64,000 nt of DNA from Prochlorococcus marinus. Its GTDB lineage: Bacteria; Cyanobacteriota; Cyanobacteriia; PCC-6307; Cyanobiaceae. Position 1 is the stretch's first letter; every line of letters starts with the position of its first letter. The DNA is taken from contig NZ_CVSV01000131.1 of assembly GCF_001180245.1 (NCBI RefSeq), forward strand, positions 372,001-436,000, in the 5' to 3' direction. The position numbers and the translations under genes were made by a program. Shown piece by piece: positions 55,805 through 63,716 of the stretch. The notes under the pieces were generated by a model. That model ran no database searches. It saw only the letters and a program-made list of their open reading frames with translations, and was not told where the DNA came from.

Positions 55805-55954
55805 ATGGTTATGAATCATGAAATTATTATTTTTACTCCCATTTTTGCATTATTGATTGGATTTATAGTATTGAGAATATTAAAAAAAAGAAAGAGATCA
55901 GCTAAAAGTATCTATAAATTAATAGATGATTTGGAAAAAAAATACATATATTGA
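55805..55954 (+). CDS. 49-residue membrane peptide
   Basis: ATG at 55805 to TGA at 55952-55954. One hydrophobic helix (IIIFTPIFALLIGFIVLRIL) is followed by a basic patch (KKRKRSAKS) and an acidic amphipathic end (YKLIDDLEKK). The positive-inside charge pattern fits a single-pass membrane protein with its tail in the cytoplasm. Not recognised; composition supports coding better than chance. Confidence 0.5.
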   Translation: MVMNHEIIIFTPIFALLIGFIVLRILKKRKRSAKSIYKLIDDLEKKYIY

Positions 55955-55975
55955 TTTCTTTTGTTAGAAAAAATA

Positions 55976-56272
55976 TTAATCAAATTCTATTCCAACTTCT
56001 TCTTTTAAATCTCTCTCCAAATCTGGAAGATGAGGTTCAACCCAATGATCTTTGTTATCAATTCCTGCTGCATTTACATAATTCATAATATGTTGATCCA
56101 CTTGCTTGTAAAGATCATGCAAATTTAAATCCATACGAATATCATGTGCAATTTCAGAGACTTGTTTTTCTGTTAGACAATGATCTGGATGAAGTAAATC
56201 ACAACATGGAATTCTCTTCTCGATCAATTCATTTAGATTGATTTTTATTTCGTAATCTTGATGGACTGTCAT
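55976..56272 (-). CDS. Conserved-looking soluble protein with Cys/His cluster
   Basis: The 98-residue acidic protein has KRIPCCDLLHPDHCLTEKQV, a run with three Cys and two His that could bind a metal, and a helical end (LPDLERDLKEEVGIEFD). I do not recognise a named family. The ATG at 56272 follows an AT-rich promoter region. Surrounding genes are tiny and unrelated. Confidence 0.68.
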   Translation of the reverse strand: MTVHQDYEIKINLNELIEKRIPCCDLLHPDHCLTEKQVSEIAHDIRMDLNLHDLYKQVDQHIMNYVNAAGIDNKDHWVEPHLPDLERDLKEEVGIEFD

Positions 56273-56369
56273 TGAATTTATAGCTTTATTACTCTAATTG
56301 TAATTATGTTTAAGGTTTTGTATATCTTTAAGTCAAGAAACAAAGTTCTTTAATGAATAAACGGTAATT

Positions 56370-56537
56370 TTAAATAAATAGATCTTCCAAATCTTTATAC
56401 AAATCTTTATACAAATCATCATTCTCTTTTTGGTTTTCTATAAGTTCGTGGTGATCCAGTGAAAATTCTTTTTTTGAAGTATAGAAAAGATATCCAAGGG
56501 CTCCTAAGAGTAAAGTTGTTGGTAGAATCATTAGCAT
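56370..56537 (-). CDS. 55-residue membrane peptide with a 12-base internal repeat
   Basis: ATG at 56537 (or 56531) to TAA. The N-terminal helix LPTTLLLGALGYLFYT is followed by an acidic tail that contains a DLYKDLYKDLEDLF repeat, encoded by two tandem copies of a 12-base unit (see repeat feature). Hydrophobic start and a highly charged tail fit a small membrane-associated protein. Function unknown. Confidence 0.5.
   Translation of the reverse strand: MLMILPTTLLLGALGYLFYTSKKEFSLDHHELIENQKENDDLYKDLYKDLEDLFI
56388..56417. repeat. Tandem 12-base repeat (two and a half copies)
   Basis: CAAATCTTTATA occurs at 56388-56399 and 56400-56411, followed by a further half unit CAAATC. It lies inside the 55-residue minus-strand frame, where it encodes the DLYKDLYKDL repeat in frame. 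Slippage at this site would change protein length by four residues without a frameshift. Confidence 0.8.
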
Positions 56538-56607
56538 TAAATTGACTTATAATGAATATAGTGCAACACTTATTACAGTCAAGTGCTGAACTTTAATTAA
56601 TTTTTAA

Positions 56608-57006
56608 ATGCCTACCAAGAAAAAAAGAGTTGGTTTTATTCCTAGAGAAGATGTTATGAGAATAATTGAAAGGTTGAGCACAGAGAACAACTTAAGTAAT
56701 TCAAAAATAATAAGTATTTTGGTAGAAGAAGCACTTTCTATAAGAGGTATATTTAATAAAAACAATGGAAAGGTAGCTCAATCATATAAATTAAATGTTG
56801 ATAATTCAAAAAAATTATTTGATAATTCGGGTGAATTTACAGATAATGCAAAATACTCAATTGATAATAACTTAGGAAATCATTTTATTTCTAGTAAATC
56901 AATCCATTTAAATGAAGAGAATCAGGAGGCTTTTGACCTGCAAACTTATAAAAAGTTTTTATCATTCCTAAAGTTTCAGGAAATGATGGATAAATATAAC
57001 ACTTAA
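56608..57006 (+). CDS. Small protein with ribbon-helix-helix-like N-terminus
   Basis: The 132 residues start MPTKKKRVGFIPREDVMRII, followed by NLSNSKIISILVEEALSIRG. This strand-then-two-helices pattern resembles a CopG/Arc-type DNA-binding fold. The rest is low-complexity (NVDNSKKLFDNSGEFTDNAK) ending in a short helix. If it binds DNA it may be an autoregulator, but no partner toxin is seen: the next rightward gene (57134) is not a known toxin type. Confidence 0.65.
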   Translation: MPTKKKRVGFIPREDVMRIIERLSTENNLSNSKIISILVEEALSIRGIFNKNNGKVAQSYKLNVDNSKKLFDNSGEFTDNAKYSIDNNLGNHFISSKSIHLNEENQEAFDLQTYKKFLSFLKFQEMMDKYNT

Positions 57007-57133
57007 CAAGGTGTTGCTAAGTGATGCACTGTGCGTTAAATTTAATTTAAATATACAGGAGATTCGCATATTAAGATTATTTTTCATCATTTCAAAAACC
57101 TTAATTCAATAAATCTATAAAATATTTACTCCT

Positions 57134-57454
57134 ATGAATTCATCTCTCCCCAGTTTATCTGTAAATCTCCTACCTCCAGACAAGTTATATTGTAATTTTA
57201 GTTATTGGAGTTCTTTGTTCTCTCAGGATATGCAAATATTATGGGATAGAGCGCATGGAGTACCTTTAGAAAAACTGCCAAAAGGTGTTTCTGATATGAT
57301 TTTTCCGTATTTATTGCTTGCACTCTCAGACTATAAGACTTCTCAAATAAATAAAATGAATGGAATAGGATTAGACAATCTATTAAGTCTTTGGTTTGAT
57401 AAATACTTATTAAATAAAAATGGTTACTTCGAGCTAATTAAAAAAAATATTTAA
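57134..57454 (+). CDS. Unknown soluble protein, 106 residues
   Basis: Begins MNSSLPSLSVNLLPPDKLYC and contains WSSLFSQDMQILWDRAHGVP and FPYLLLALSDYKTSQINKMN. Mixed helical composition with several aromatic residues, no signal peptide, no membrane helix. I do not recognise a family. The start ATG at 57134 follows a 127-base gap after the ribbon-helix-helix gene. Confidence 0.6.
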   Translation: MNSSLPSLSVNLLPPDKLYCNFSYWSSLFSQDMQILWDRAHGVPLEKLPKGVSDMIFPYLLLALSDYKTSQINKMNGIGLDNLLSLWFDKYLLNKNGYFELIKKNI

Positions 57455-57847
57455 AATTTAGCTAATAATATCAATTTTTATTGCTATAAAAATTTATTGC
57501 AATTAAAAAATTTTAAGTGATTCTTTACGAATTGGCACATCAATAGTCTTGCTATAAATATAATAAATGGTTTGATGATGAATTCTTTAAATTTCTTTTT
57601 AGTAAATATGTGTATTGTCGTTTTGATATTACTAATCAGGAGAGATATAAAATTAAGAAAAGCAAGATAAATGAAATTTAATTCAAAAACCCTAAGCTTG
57701 ATATTAAATCTGTTATTTTGCTTGTTTATTTTTATTATTTAATTTTTTAGTCTTTATTCATTAATTTTAAAAATTAAAAATTAATATTCAAAATTGGTTG
57801 ACTTTTGTTGTCAATGCGATGATAATTGCAAAAAATAATTTTTACTT
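57455..57847. other. AT-rich gap with two tiny hydrophobic frames
   Basis: This 393-base stretch carries no large gene. Two tiny adjacent rightward frames exist: 57575-57670 (31 codons, listed) and 57671-57742 (23 codons, MKFNSKTLSLILNLLFCLFI ending FII), the second ATG directly following the first stop. The rest is AT-rich with no hairpin or tRNA found. Confidence 0.5.
57575..57670 (+). CDS. Possible 31-residue membrane peptide
   Basis: ATG at 57575 (a second in-frame ATG follows at once). One hydrophobic run (LNFFLVNMCIVVLILLI) and a basic end (RRDIKLRKAR), the positive-inside pattern of a single-pass peptide. The second tiny frame begins right after its stop. Coding is plausible but unproven at this size. 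Confidence 0.35.
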   Translation: MMNSLNFFLVNMCIVVLILLIRRDIKLRKAR

Positions 57848-58021
57848 GTGAATCCTCTTTCAGATACTTTTGATGATTTTGTTGATGATCTACTTTTATC
57901 GGATGATAATTTGTTGAAAGGGGAACTTGATTTTCTGCTTATGCAATATTTATTTAACTCTACAGATTTGAAGTGTCTTAATAAAACTGAAATTGAAGAT
58001 ATCGAGTCATTAGCGGCTTAA
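57848..58021 (+). CDS. Small acidic protein, 57 residues
   Basis: GTG at 57848 to TAA at 58019-58021. Strongly acidic helical sequence (DTFDDFVDDLLLSDDNLLKG, LDFLLMQYLFNSTDL, KTEIEDIESLAA). Low chance of such a regular amphipathic pattern arising from untranslated AT-rich DNA. Unknown family; it forms a rightward pair with the next gene, 5 bases downstream. Confidence 0.55.
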   Translation: MNPLSDTFDDFVDDLLLSDDNLLKGELDFLLMQYLFNSTDLKCLNKTEIEDIESLAA

Positions 58022-58026
58022 TTTTT

Positions 58027-58137
58027 ATGAAATTTTTTTATGAAAAGTTTTGGGTTCCAGTTTTTGGATATATTTTATCAAAATTTGTATTTTTAATAGA
58101 AGGTAAAAAGCAAGATTCTAAAAATAAAAAAAAATAG
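58027..58137 (+). CDS. Possible 36-residue peptide with membrane helix and basic tail
   Basis: ATG at 58027, 5 bases after the acidic protein's stop, to TAG at 58135-58137. MKFFYEKFWVPVFGYILSKF then VFLIEGKKQDSKNKKK: an amphipathic or membrane helix followed by a lysine-rich tail. Opposite in charge to its neighbour, so a pair of interacting peptides can be imagined but not shown. Confidence 0.45.
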   Translation: MKFFYEKFWVPVFGYILSKFVFLIEGKKQDSKNKKK

Positions 58138-58272
58138 ATTAATTACTTTTTTTCTTTATAAAGTATTTTTAAATACATAATTTAAGTCAATATATTTTGA
58201 TAACAACAAAAGTTGTGCTCTAGATTTATTAATGTGTACATGGTTGAAATATAAGTAATTGCTTTTTAGCAA

Positions 58273-58452
58273 ATGAACAGAAATAATATGTTAAAGCCAT
58301 ATACAGTGCATTACCGTGATTTTCAAAATATAAGATTAGAAAATTGTTTTTATGCTTTTGACGCTTACGAGGCTAGAACACTAGCAATGGAATTTAATAA
58401 ATATATTAATGAGCATCCAAACAGTATAGACCTTATAAGATGCGAAAAATGA
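58273..58452 (+). CDS. Small soluble protein, 59 residues
   Basis: ATG at 58273 to TGA at 58450-58452. MLKPYTVHYRDFQNIRLENC then FYAFDAYEARTLAMEFNKYI. The beta-then-helix pattern with conserved-looking aromatic and Glu residues resembles small picocyanobacterial proteins with an alpha-beta fold. Not recognised by name. It converges with urtE; stops are 35 bases apart. Confidence 0.6.
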   Translation: MNRNNMLKPYTVHYRDFQNIRLENCFYAFDAYEARTLAMEFNKYINEHPNSIDLIRCEK

Positions 58453-58487
58453 ATAAAGTTTTTTATTAATTTAAAATAATAATTTAC

Positions 58488-59198
58488 TTAAACACTCAAG
58501 AATTTATCAATAACCACTTGACTCAACTCACTAGTATTTCCGCTAGCAACAATCCCTCCGCGTTGCATTGCATAATATCTATTGGCTTGTCTGACAAAAT
58601 GCAAATGTTGTTCTACTAATAAAACACCAATTCCTGTATCTCTAATTATCTGGTTAATTGCATTTTCAATGTCTAAAACTATATTTGGCTGAATACCTTC
58701 TGTTGGTTCGTCAAGTAATAAAAGTTGAGGTTTGCCCAGCAATGCTCTTGCAATAGCTAATTGCTGTTGTTGTCCTCCACTAAGATCTCCTCCTTTCCTT
58801 TGTAGAAAATCTTTAAGGATTGGGAAGAGATCATAAATAAATGGATCTATTTTCTTGTTCTTAGATAATCCACCCGGTAGAGACTCCATTCCTAACATAA
58901 GATTCTCTTCAACTGTTAGATATGGAATAATTTCTCTCCCTTGAGGAACGTAAGCCATTCCTTTCCTCGCCCTCTGATGAGGTGCTTTTCTGTTGATATT
59001 TTCACCAATCAAATAAATATCTCCTTTTTTTTGTTTTAACAAACCAATTAGTGATTTCAATAAAGTTGTTTTGCCAACTCCATTTCTTCCAATCAAACAA
59101 ACCATTTCTCCTGATTTAACGTTTAAATCAACATCTCTAAGAATATGACTCTCGCCATAATAAGTATTTAATGATTTTATTTCGAGTAAATTTTCCAT
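58488..59198 (-). CDS. urtE: Urea ABC transporter ATPase UrtE
   Basis: UrtE is one of two ATPases of the high-affinity urea importer. The 236 residues have Walker A CLIGRNGVGKTTLLKSLIGL, Q-loop YVPQGREIIPYLTVEENL, signature GDLSGGQQQQLAIARALLG, Walker B LLLLDEPTEGIQPNI and H-loop LLVEQHLHFV. The LivF-like length and the position after urtD identify it as urtE. It is the last gene of the minus-strand operon, with 2 bases between it and urtD. Confidence 0.95.
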   Translation of the reverse strand: MENLLEIKSLNTYYGESHILRDVDLNVKSGEMVCLIGRNGVGKTTLLKSLIGLLKQKKGDIYLIGENINRKAPHQRARKGMAYVPQGREIIPYLTVEENLMLGMESLPGGLSKNKKIDPFIYDLFPILKDFLQRKGGDLSGGQQQQLAIARALLGKPQLLLLDEPTEGIQPNIVLDIENAINQIIRDTGIGVLLVEQHLHFVRQANRYYAMQRGGIVASGNTSELSQVVIDKFLSV

Positions 59199-59200
59199 AA

Positions 59201-59950
59201 CTAGTCCTCAGGTCTGCCTAAATAAACATCAATAACTTTTTTGTCTTTTTGTATGGTTTCCATTGTTCCCTCACATAATACTGTGCCCTGATTTAATACT
59301 GAAACATTACTATCAAGTCTCCTTATAAATTCCATATCATGATCTATTACCACTACTGTATTTTCACCTGATAATGATTTTAATAAATCAGCTGTAAGAT
59401 CTGTTTCTTCATCAGTTAAACCAGCAACAGGTTCATCTACTAACATTAAATCTGGTTTCTGTCCTACTAACATTGCTATCTCTAGCCATTGCTTTTGGCC
59501 ATGAGATAAAGATCCAGCTTTAGAATCAACTTTTTGAGCTAAATTAACAATCTTCATAAGACGATCAATCTCATTAAGCTGCTCATCTTTAATACTTTTA
59601 TTTATAAGGTTTAAGGGACTTTTAGGTGTTGTCACCGATATTTCAAGATTTTCTTTAACTGATAGATTTTCAAAGATTCTTGGACTTTGGAACTTTCTTC
59701 CAACTCCAAGTCTGGCTATTTTATGCTCCTTTCTACCTACTAAAGATACCCCTTTAAAAATTACTTCACCTTTTGTTGGCTTAACCTTTCCAGTTATTAC
59801 ATCAAGAAATGTTGTTTTACCTGCGCCGTTGGGTCCTATTACGGCTCTTAATTCTCCTTTCTTCAAATTTAAATTAAGTTTGTTGAGAGCTAAAAAACCC
59901 TCGAAACTAACAGTAATATTTATTAAATTTAAAAGATCTTTATTATTCAT
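59201..59950 (-). CDS. urtD: Urea ABC transporter ATPase UrtD
   Basis: Second urea-import ATPase, LivG-like. Motifs are Walker A VIGPNGAGKTTFLDVITG, RKFQSPRIFENLSVKENLEI, signature SLSHGQKQWLEIAMLVG (SHGQ typical of UrtD) and Walker B LMLVDEPVAGLTDEE, then VVVIDHDMEFIRRL. 249 residues. Overlaps urtC by 8 bases at its start and ends 2 bases before urtE, supporting coupled translation. Confidence 0.95.
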   Translation of the reverse strand: MNNKDLLNLINITVSFEGFLALNKLNLNLKKGELRAVIGPNGAGKTTFLDVITGKVKPTKGEVIFKGVSLVGRKEHKIARLGVGRKFQSPRIFENLSVKENLEISVTTPKSPLNLINKSIKDEQLNEIDRLMKIVNLAQKVDSKAGSLSHGQKQWLEIAMLVGQKPDLMLVDEPVAGLTDEETDLTADLLKSLSGENTVVVIDHDMEFIRRLDSNVSVLNQGTVLCEGTMETIQKDKKVIDVYLGRPED

Positions 59951-61073
59951 TATTCCCCTCCTTATTATTGACTTCTAAGCTTGGATAGGTTTCAATCTTT
60001 CTTTTCAAACCAAATCTTTGAAGAAGATTCCTAGGACCATCTCCTTGAATCCATCCTAAAACTCCTTCTGGCAGAGCTGTTACAACTAAGATAAACAACC
60101 CTCCTTGAATAAACATCCAGCTAGCAGGTAAAGCTTCACTTACTAGACTTTTTGCATAGTTAATGAAAACTGCTCCTAGTATTGCTCCCAATAAGGTTCC
60201 TCTTCCTCCAACAGCAACCCAAATAACCATTTCTATAGAGAAGGGAACCGTCATAAATTGAGGGGATACTATTCCAGACTGAACCGTATATAAAGCTCCC
60301 GAAATTCCTGCGAGACCTCCAGCAATAGAAAATATTATCGTCTTAAATATAACTGGGTTGTATCCTGTAAACCTAACTCTTGGTTCATCATCTCGTATTC
60401 CTATAAGGATATTTCCAAATCTTCCTTTAACTACCCATTTTGCAAAAAACCATGCTGCTATTACTAATATGGCGGTTATCCAAAAGAATATTCTTTGCAT
60501 GGACTCAGACCCTACCATCTGACCAAATAGTTGTGTTACATCTGTTTTTAATCCATTTGTTCCATTTATAAGTTTTTGTTGTCCATTAAAGAAGTTAAAG
60601 AATACAAGAAGAGAAGCTTGAGTAAGTATAGAAAAATAAACCCCTTTGATTCTATTCCTGAAAACAAGAAATCCAATTAAACCTGCAACCATACCTGGAA
60701 TTATCCAGATAGCTAAGAAGGTAAAAACAGGTGATCTAAACGGTTCCCAGAAAAAGGGTAATTTTTCAACACCATATAAAGCAAAAAATTCAGGAATATT
60801 ATTAGGAAATTCAGAGGAACTGGTTATTTGTAAATACATTGCTGCACAATATCCACCCAGTGCAAAAAATATACCTTGTCCAAGACTTAATAAACCTGTA
60901 TATCCCCAGATAAGATCAACACCAAGTGCAACTATGGATAACGATAAGTATCTTCCTAGGAGGTTTAGTCTAAATACAGGGAGTAGAGTTGGTGCTGCAA
61001 TAATTAAAGCTATTAATATTATCCAAAATGACAATACTATTTTTTTATCAAATTTAATTTTAATAAAGGACAT
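59943..61073 (-). CDS. urtC: Urea ABC transporter permease UrtC
   Basis: Hydrophobic 376-residue permease with about ten membrane segments, LivM-like: LLGRYLSLSIVALGVDLIWG, GYTGLLSLGQGIFFALGGYC near the start, IGIRDDEPRVRFTGYNP in the cytosolic coupling loop, and VAVGGRGTLLGAILGAVFIN. The length and the order after urtB fit urtC. It shares one base with urtB (TAATG-type junction) and overlaps urtD by 8 bases. Confidence 0.95.
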   Translation of the reverse strand: MSFIKIKFDKKIVLSFWIILIALIIAAPTLLPVFRLNLLGRYLSLSIVALGVDLIWGYTGLLSLGQGIFFALGGYCAAMYLQITSSSEFPNNIPEFFALYGVEKLPFFWEPFRSPVFTFLAIWIIPGMVAGLIGFLVFRNRIKGVYFSILTQASLLVFFNFFNGQQKLINGTNGLKTDVTQLFGQMVGSESMQRIFFWITAILVIAAWFFAKWVVKGRFGNILIGIRDDEPRVRFTGYNPVIFKTIIFSIAGGLAGISGALYTVQSGIVSPQFMTVPFSIEMVIWVAVGGRGTLLGAILGAVFINYAKSLVSEALPASWMFIQGGLFILVVTALPEGVLGWIQGDGPRNLLQRFGLKRKIETYPSLEVNNKEGNNE

Positions 61074-62227
61074 TAGTTTTCAACCATCCTTCCTTTTTGA
61101 GGAAATAAACCTGTAGGTTTAAATTGTAAGAATATAACAATTAGTGCAAATATCATTACTCTTGCCATACTTGTGGTCGCAAAAAAGTTAATTGTGTTCG
61201 ATAAAGGTAAAGGCATATCTGGCCATATTGATAAGAGCCTGCCAGCTCCAATTAAATCTGTCATTATTCCTATTCCAAATGAAGCAAGTACTGTTCCTAA
61301 TAAATTTCCTACTCCTCCCAGCACTACAACCATAAAACAACCAACTATATAGTTTCCGCCAACATTAGGTCCTACAGAACCTAAAAGAGATACTGCTACC
61401 CCAGCAACTCCTGCTAAGCCAGATCCAATTCCAAAAGTTATTATATCCACTTTTTCAGTAGATATACCAAGACAATCACTCATTTGACGGTTCTGAGTAA
61501 CTGCTCTTATACGCATCCCCCAAGCACTTTGATTAAGAAATAATGTTATTGCTATTACAGAGATTAGAGTAATGAGAATTATCATTAATCTTGTTTTAGG
61601 AAATGCAGTGCCAATAATTTCAACTTGACCTCTCATCCATGAGGGCGCTGTTACATCAACATTTCGAGCGCTTGCTCTACTAAGTTTGCTTACAGATGAT
61701 GAGATTACGCCACCTGTCATAACTCCGGTTAAAGCGGCAAATATCCAAGAACTAAATTTAAAATATTTGAAATTTATTGATTCTTTTATTTTTGAAGGGA
61801 ATGTTGTTGGTAAGAATAAACCAATTAACAGACTTATAACTAGACCGGTCCCATAAGCTAAAGGCACACTTCTGACAAATTGTTGAAGAATTAAGCTTAC
61901 GCCCCAAGTTGCGAGAAGTGTTTCTAGTGGACTTCCGTAAAGCTTTCTTATTATAGTTTTTTCAAGGAGAATGCCTACTACTCCACTAACAATAAAAGCA
62001 AGGAAAATAGAAACTATTATGTACGAATTGTAGAAAGGTTTTAATATAGGTAATTTGAAAATTAATTGTGTTACATATGTTGTGTAAGCCCCGAGCATCA
62101 TAAGTTCTCCATGTGCAAGATTTATTACACCCATAAGACCAAAAACAATTGCTAGACCTAATGCAGCAACAAGTAGTACAGATCCTATTGCAACACCATT
62201 AAAAAGACTATCGAGAAGTAACTCCAA
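61073..62227 (-). CDS. urtB: Urea ABC transporter permease UrtB
   Basis: Hydrophobic LivH-like permease of 384 residues: LLVAALGLAIVFGLMGVINL, NLAHGELMMLGAYTTYVTQL, GMRIRAVTQNRQMSDCLGIS (coupling loop) and YIVGCFMVVVLGGVGNLLGT. The N-terminal NGVAIGSVLLVAALG is typical. It partners UrtC in the membrane. It starts 83 bases beyond urtA, with a terminator-like hairpin between them. Confidence 0.95.
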   Translation of the reverse strand: MELLLDSLFNGVAIGSVLLVAALGLAIVFGLMGVINLAHGELMMLGAYTTYVTQLIFKLPILKPFYNSYIIVSIFLAFIVSGVVGILLEKTIIRKLYGSPLETLLATWGVSLILQQFVRSVPLAYGTGLVISLLIGLFLPTTFPSKIKESINFKYFKFSSWIFAALTGVMTGGVISSSVSKLSRASARNVDVTAPSWMRGQVEIIGTAFPKTRLMIILITLISVIAITLFLNQSAWGMRIRAVTQNRQMSDCLGISTEKVDIITFGIGSGLAGVAGVAVSLLGSVGPNVGGNYIVGCFMVVVLGGVGNLLGTVLASFGIGIMTDLIGAGRLLSIWPDMPLPLSNTINFFATTSMARVMIFALIVIFLQFKPTGLFPQKGRMVEN

Positions 62228-62257
62228 TTTAGAAAAAGAAAATATTTGATTATATAA

Positions 62258-62287
62258 AATAAAAGGAGGCGTTAACCTCCTTTTATT
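62258..62287 (-). terminator. Hairpin terminator between urtA and urtB
   Basis: In the + strand AATAAAAGGAGG (62258-62269) pairs with CCTCCTTTTATT (62276-62287) around a 6-base loop, a 12-bp perfect stem. Read on the minus strand it lies just after the urtA stop and 31 bases before the urtB start, followed by an A/T-rich run. It could terminate or process part of the transcripts, raising urtA over the permease genes, as is common for binding-protein genes. Confidence 0.8.
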
Positions 62288-62310
62288 TTGAAGTATAGGT
62301 TTTAATTAGA

Positions 62311-63588
62311 TTAAAGCTTATACTTTTCTCCTTTTGAAGGATCTGTCCAGTCGCATGCAAATCCTTTTGAACTTGGATGCTTTTGGTTCCATGCTTGAGG
62401 AAGAACAACTCCTGTCTCTTCAAGGATTGTAAATCCACCTTCTGCATTAATCTCCCCAATTCTTACTGTTTGAGATAAGTGGTGATTAGGCATAACTTCA
62501 ACAGGACCTTGTGGAGCATCAAACTTTTGTCCAACAAGGGCTTCCCTTACTGCGTTGTCGTCGAATGTTCCAGCATCTTCAACTGCTTGTTTCCACAAAT
62601 AGACCATGTTATAAGCAGATTCTTGAGGATCAGCTACAACTCGATCTGCTCCCCATCTTTTCTTGAAATTTGCAGCAAATTTCTTAGATGCAGGAGTATC
62701 AATTGACATCATGTAGTTCCAAGCGCCGTAGTGACCTTCAAGGAACTCAGGACCAATTGTACTAATCTCTTCTTCAGCAATTGAATAGTTCATTACGTAG
62801 TACCCACTTGAAGGTGTGATACCTGCGTCTTGAATTTGTTTGAAGAATGCAACGTTTTGGTCACCATTAAGTGTATTAATGATTATTCCACCTTCAGGAA
62901 GTGCCTTCTTGATTTTTGAGATAATTGGAGCAACTTCAGTATTTCCTAATGGAAGGTAATCTTCTCCAACAACTTTACCTCCTAACTGTTTTACCTGAGC
63001 TTTTGTAATTGTATTAGAAGTTCTTGGGAAAACATAATCAGAACCTACAAGAAAGAAATCTCCGCCAGCTGCGGGAGAACGCTTATACATAAAATCTGTA
63101 GCGGGTTCTGACTGTTGGTTTGGTGTGGCTCCTGTATAGAAAATGTTGTTAGAACATTCTTGAGCTTCATATTGAATTGGGTAGTAAAGGAAAGCATCCT
63201 TTGATTCGTAGACTGGTAACATTGCCTTTCTACTAGCAGATGTCCAACCACCAAATACGACGGGAACTCCGTCTTGATCTATAAGTTTCTTAGATTTTTC
63301 AGCAAAAGTTGGCCAGTCAGATGCACCATCTTCCACTATGTATTCTATTTTGTAGCTTTTGCCGCCAACTTTAACTCCACCAGCAGCATTTATCTCTTCA
63401 ATAGCCATTTTTTCTGTATCAACAAGAGTTGATTCTGAAATAGCCATTGTTCCGGATAAAGAATGCAAAATACCAACGGTTACTGTGTCATCGAAACTTC
63501 CGGAGGTTCCGCCTCCACCACAGGAAGTTGCGGTGACCGCAAGTGAGGCAGTAGCTAAACCTGCCAAAATACGCCTTGAAATTCTCAT
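62311..63588 (-). CDS. urtA: Urea ABC transporter substrate-binding protein UrtA
   Basis: The 425-residue periplasmic lipoprotein captures urea. A signal peptide with lipobox-like TATSCGGGG (Cys23) is followed by a type I periplasmic binding fold: GILHSLSGTMAISESTLVDT, VVFGGWTSASRKAMLPVYES, YPIQYEAQECSNNIFYTGAT and VVADPQESAYNMVYLWKQAV. The last third fits the amide-binding UrtA/FmdD group. It is the first gene of the operon, with an NtcA-type promoter upstream, and ureG lies divergent-in-position but in the same strand beyond it. Confidence 0.95.
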   Translation of the reverse strand: MRISRRILAGLATASLAVTATSCGGGGTSGSFDDTVTVGILHSLSGTMAISESTLVDTEKMAIEEINAAGGVKVGGKSYKIEYIVEDGASDWPTFAEKSKKLIDQDGVPVVFGGWTSASRKAMLPVYESKDAFLYYPIQYEAQECSNNIFYTGATPNQQSEPATDFMYKRSPAAGGDFFLVGSDYVFPRTSNTITKAQVKQLGGKVVGEDYLPLGNTEVAPIISKIKKALPEGGIIINTLNGDQNVAFFKQIQDAGITPSSGYYVMNYSIAEEEISTIGPEFLEGHYGAWNYMMSIDTPASKKFAANFKKRWGADRVVADPQESAYNMVYLWKQAVEDAGTFDDNAVREALVGQKFDAPQGPVEVMPNHHLSQTVRIGEINAEGGFTILEETGVVLPQAWNQKHPSSKGFACDWTDPSKGEKYKL

Positions 63589-63636
63589 GAATTAGGATAA
63601 ATTAGGTAATTGACCCTCATTAGGGGGATAAAATAA

Positions 63637-63678
63637 AAGTTATTAACGAGTGAGGATTCGTTTTGTATCAGTCGTAAC
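63637..63678 (-). promoter_or_regulatory. NtcA-activated promoter of urtA
   Basis: On the minus strand GTT-N8-TAC (63678 to 63665) is followed by exactly 22 bases and then TAACTT (63642 to 63637), which fits the class II NtcA promoter layout GTA-N8-TAC, 22-24 bases, TAN3T. The site differs from the palindromic consensus by one base (GTT for GTA). It lies about 50-90 bases before the urtA start. Nitrogen-starvation activation by NtcA is therefore very likely; it is inferred, not measured. Confidence 0.75.
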
Positions 63679-63716
63679 TTTTTGTTGAATCCAATATATT
63701 AGTCATGAACATTTTT

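Noticed and set aside
56608-57454. Toxin-antitoxin pair (ribbon-helix-helix gene plus the 106-residue gene)
   Set aside because: The two genes are 127 bases apart and the second has no known toxin motif; type II pairs usually overlap or lie very close.
54725-58487. tRNA, CRISPR array, insertion sequence or attachment site in the micro-gene region
   Set aside because: No cloverleaf with a TTC-arm, no repeated spacer array, no transposase or integrase motif and no tRNA-end duplication were found by reading both strands.
60646-61116. 156-codon plus-strand frame opposite urtC
   Set aside because: It is antisense to urtC, a complete permease with family motifs; long antisense frames over membrane genes are common and this one has no recognisable domain.
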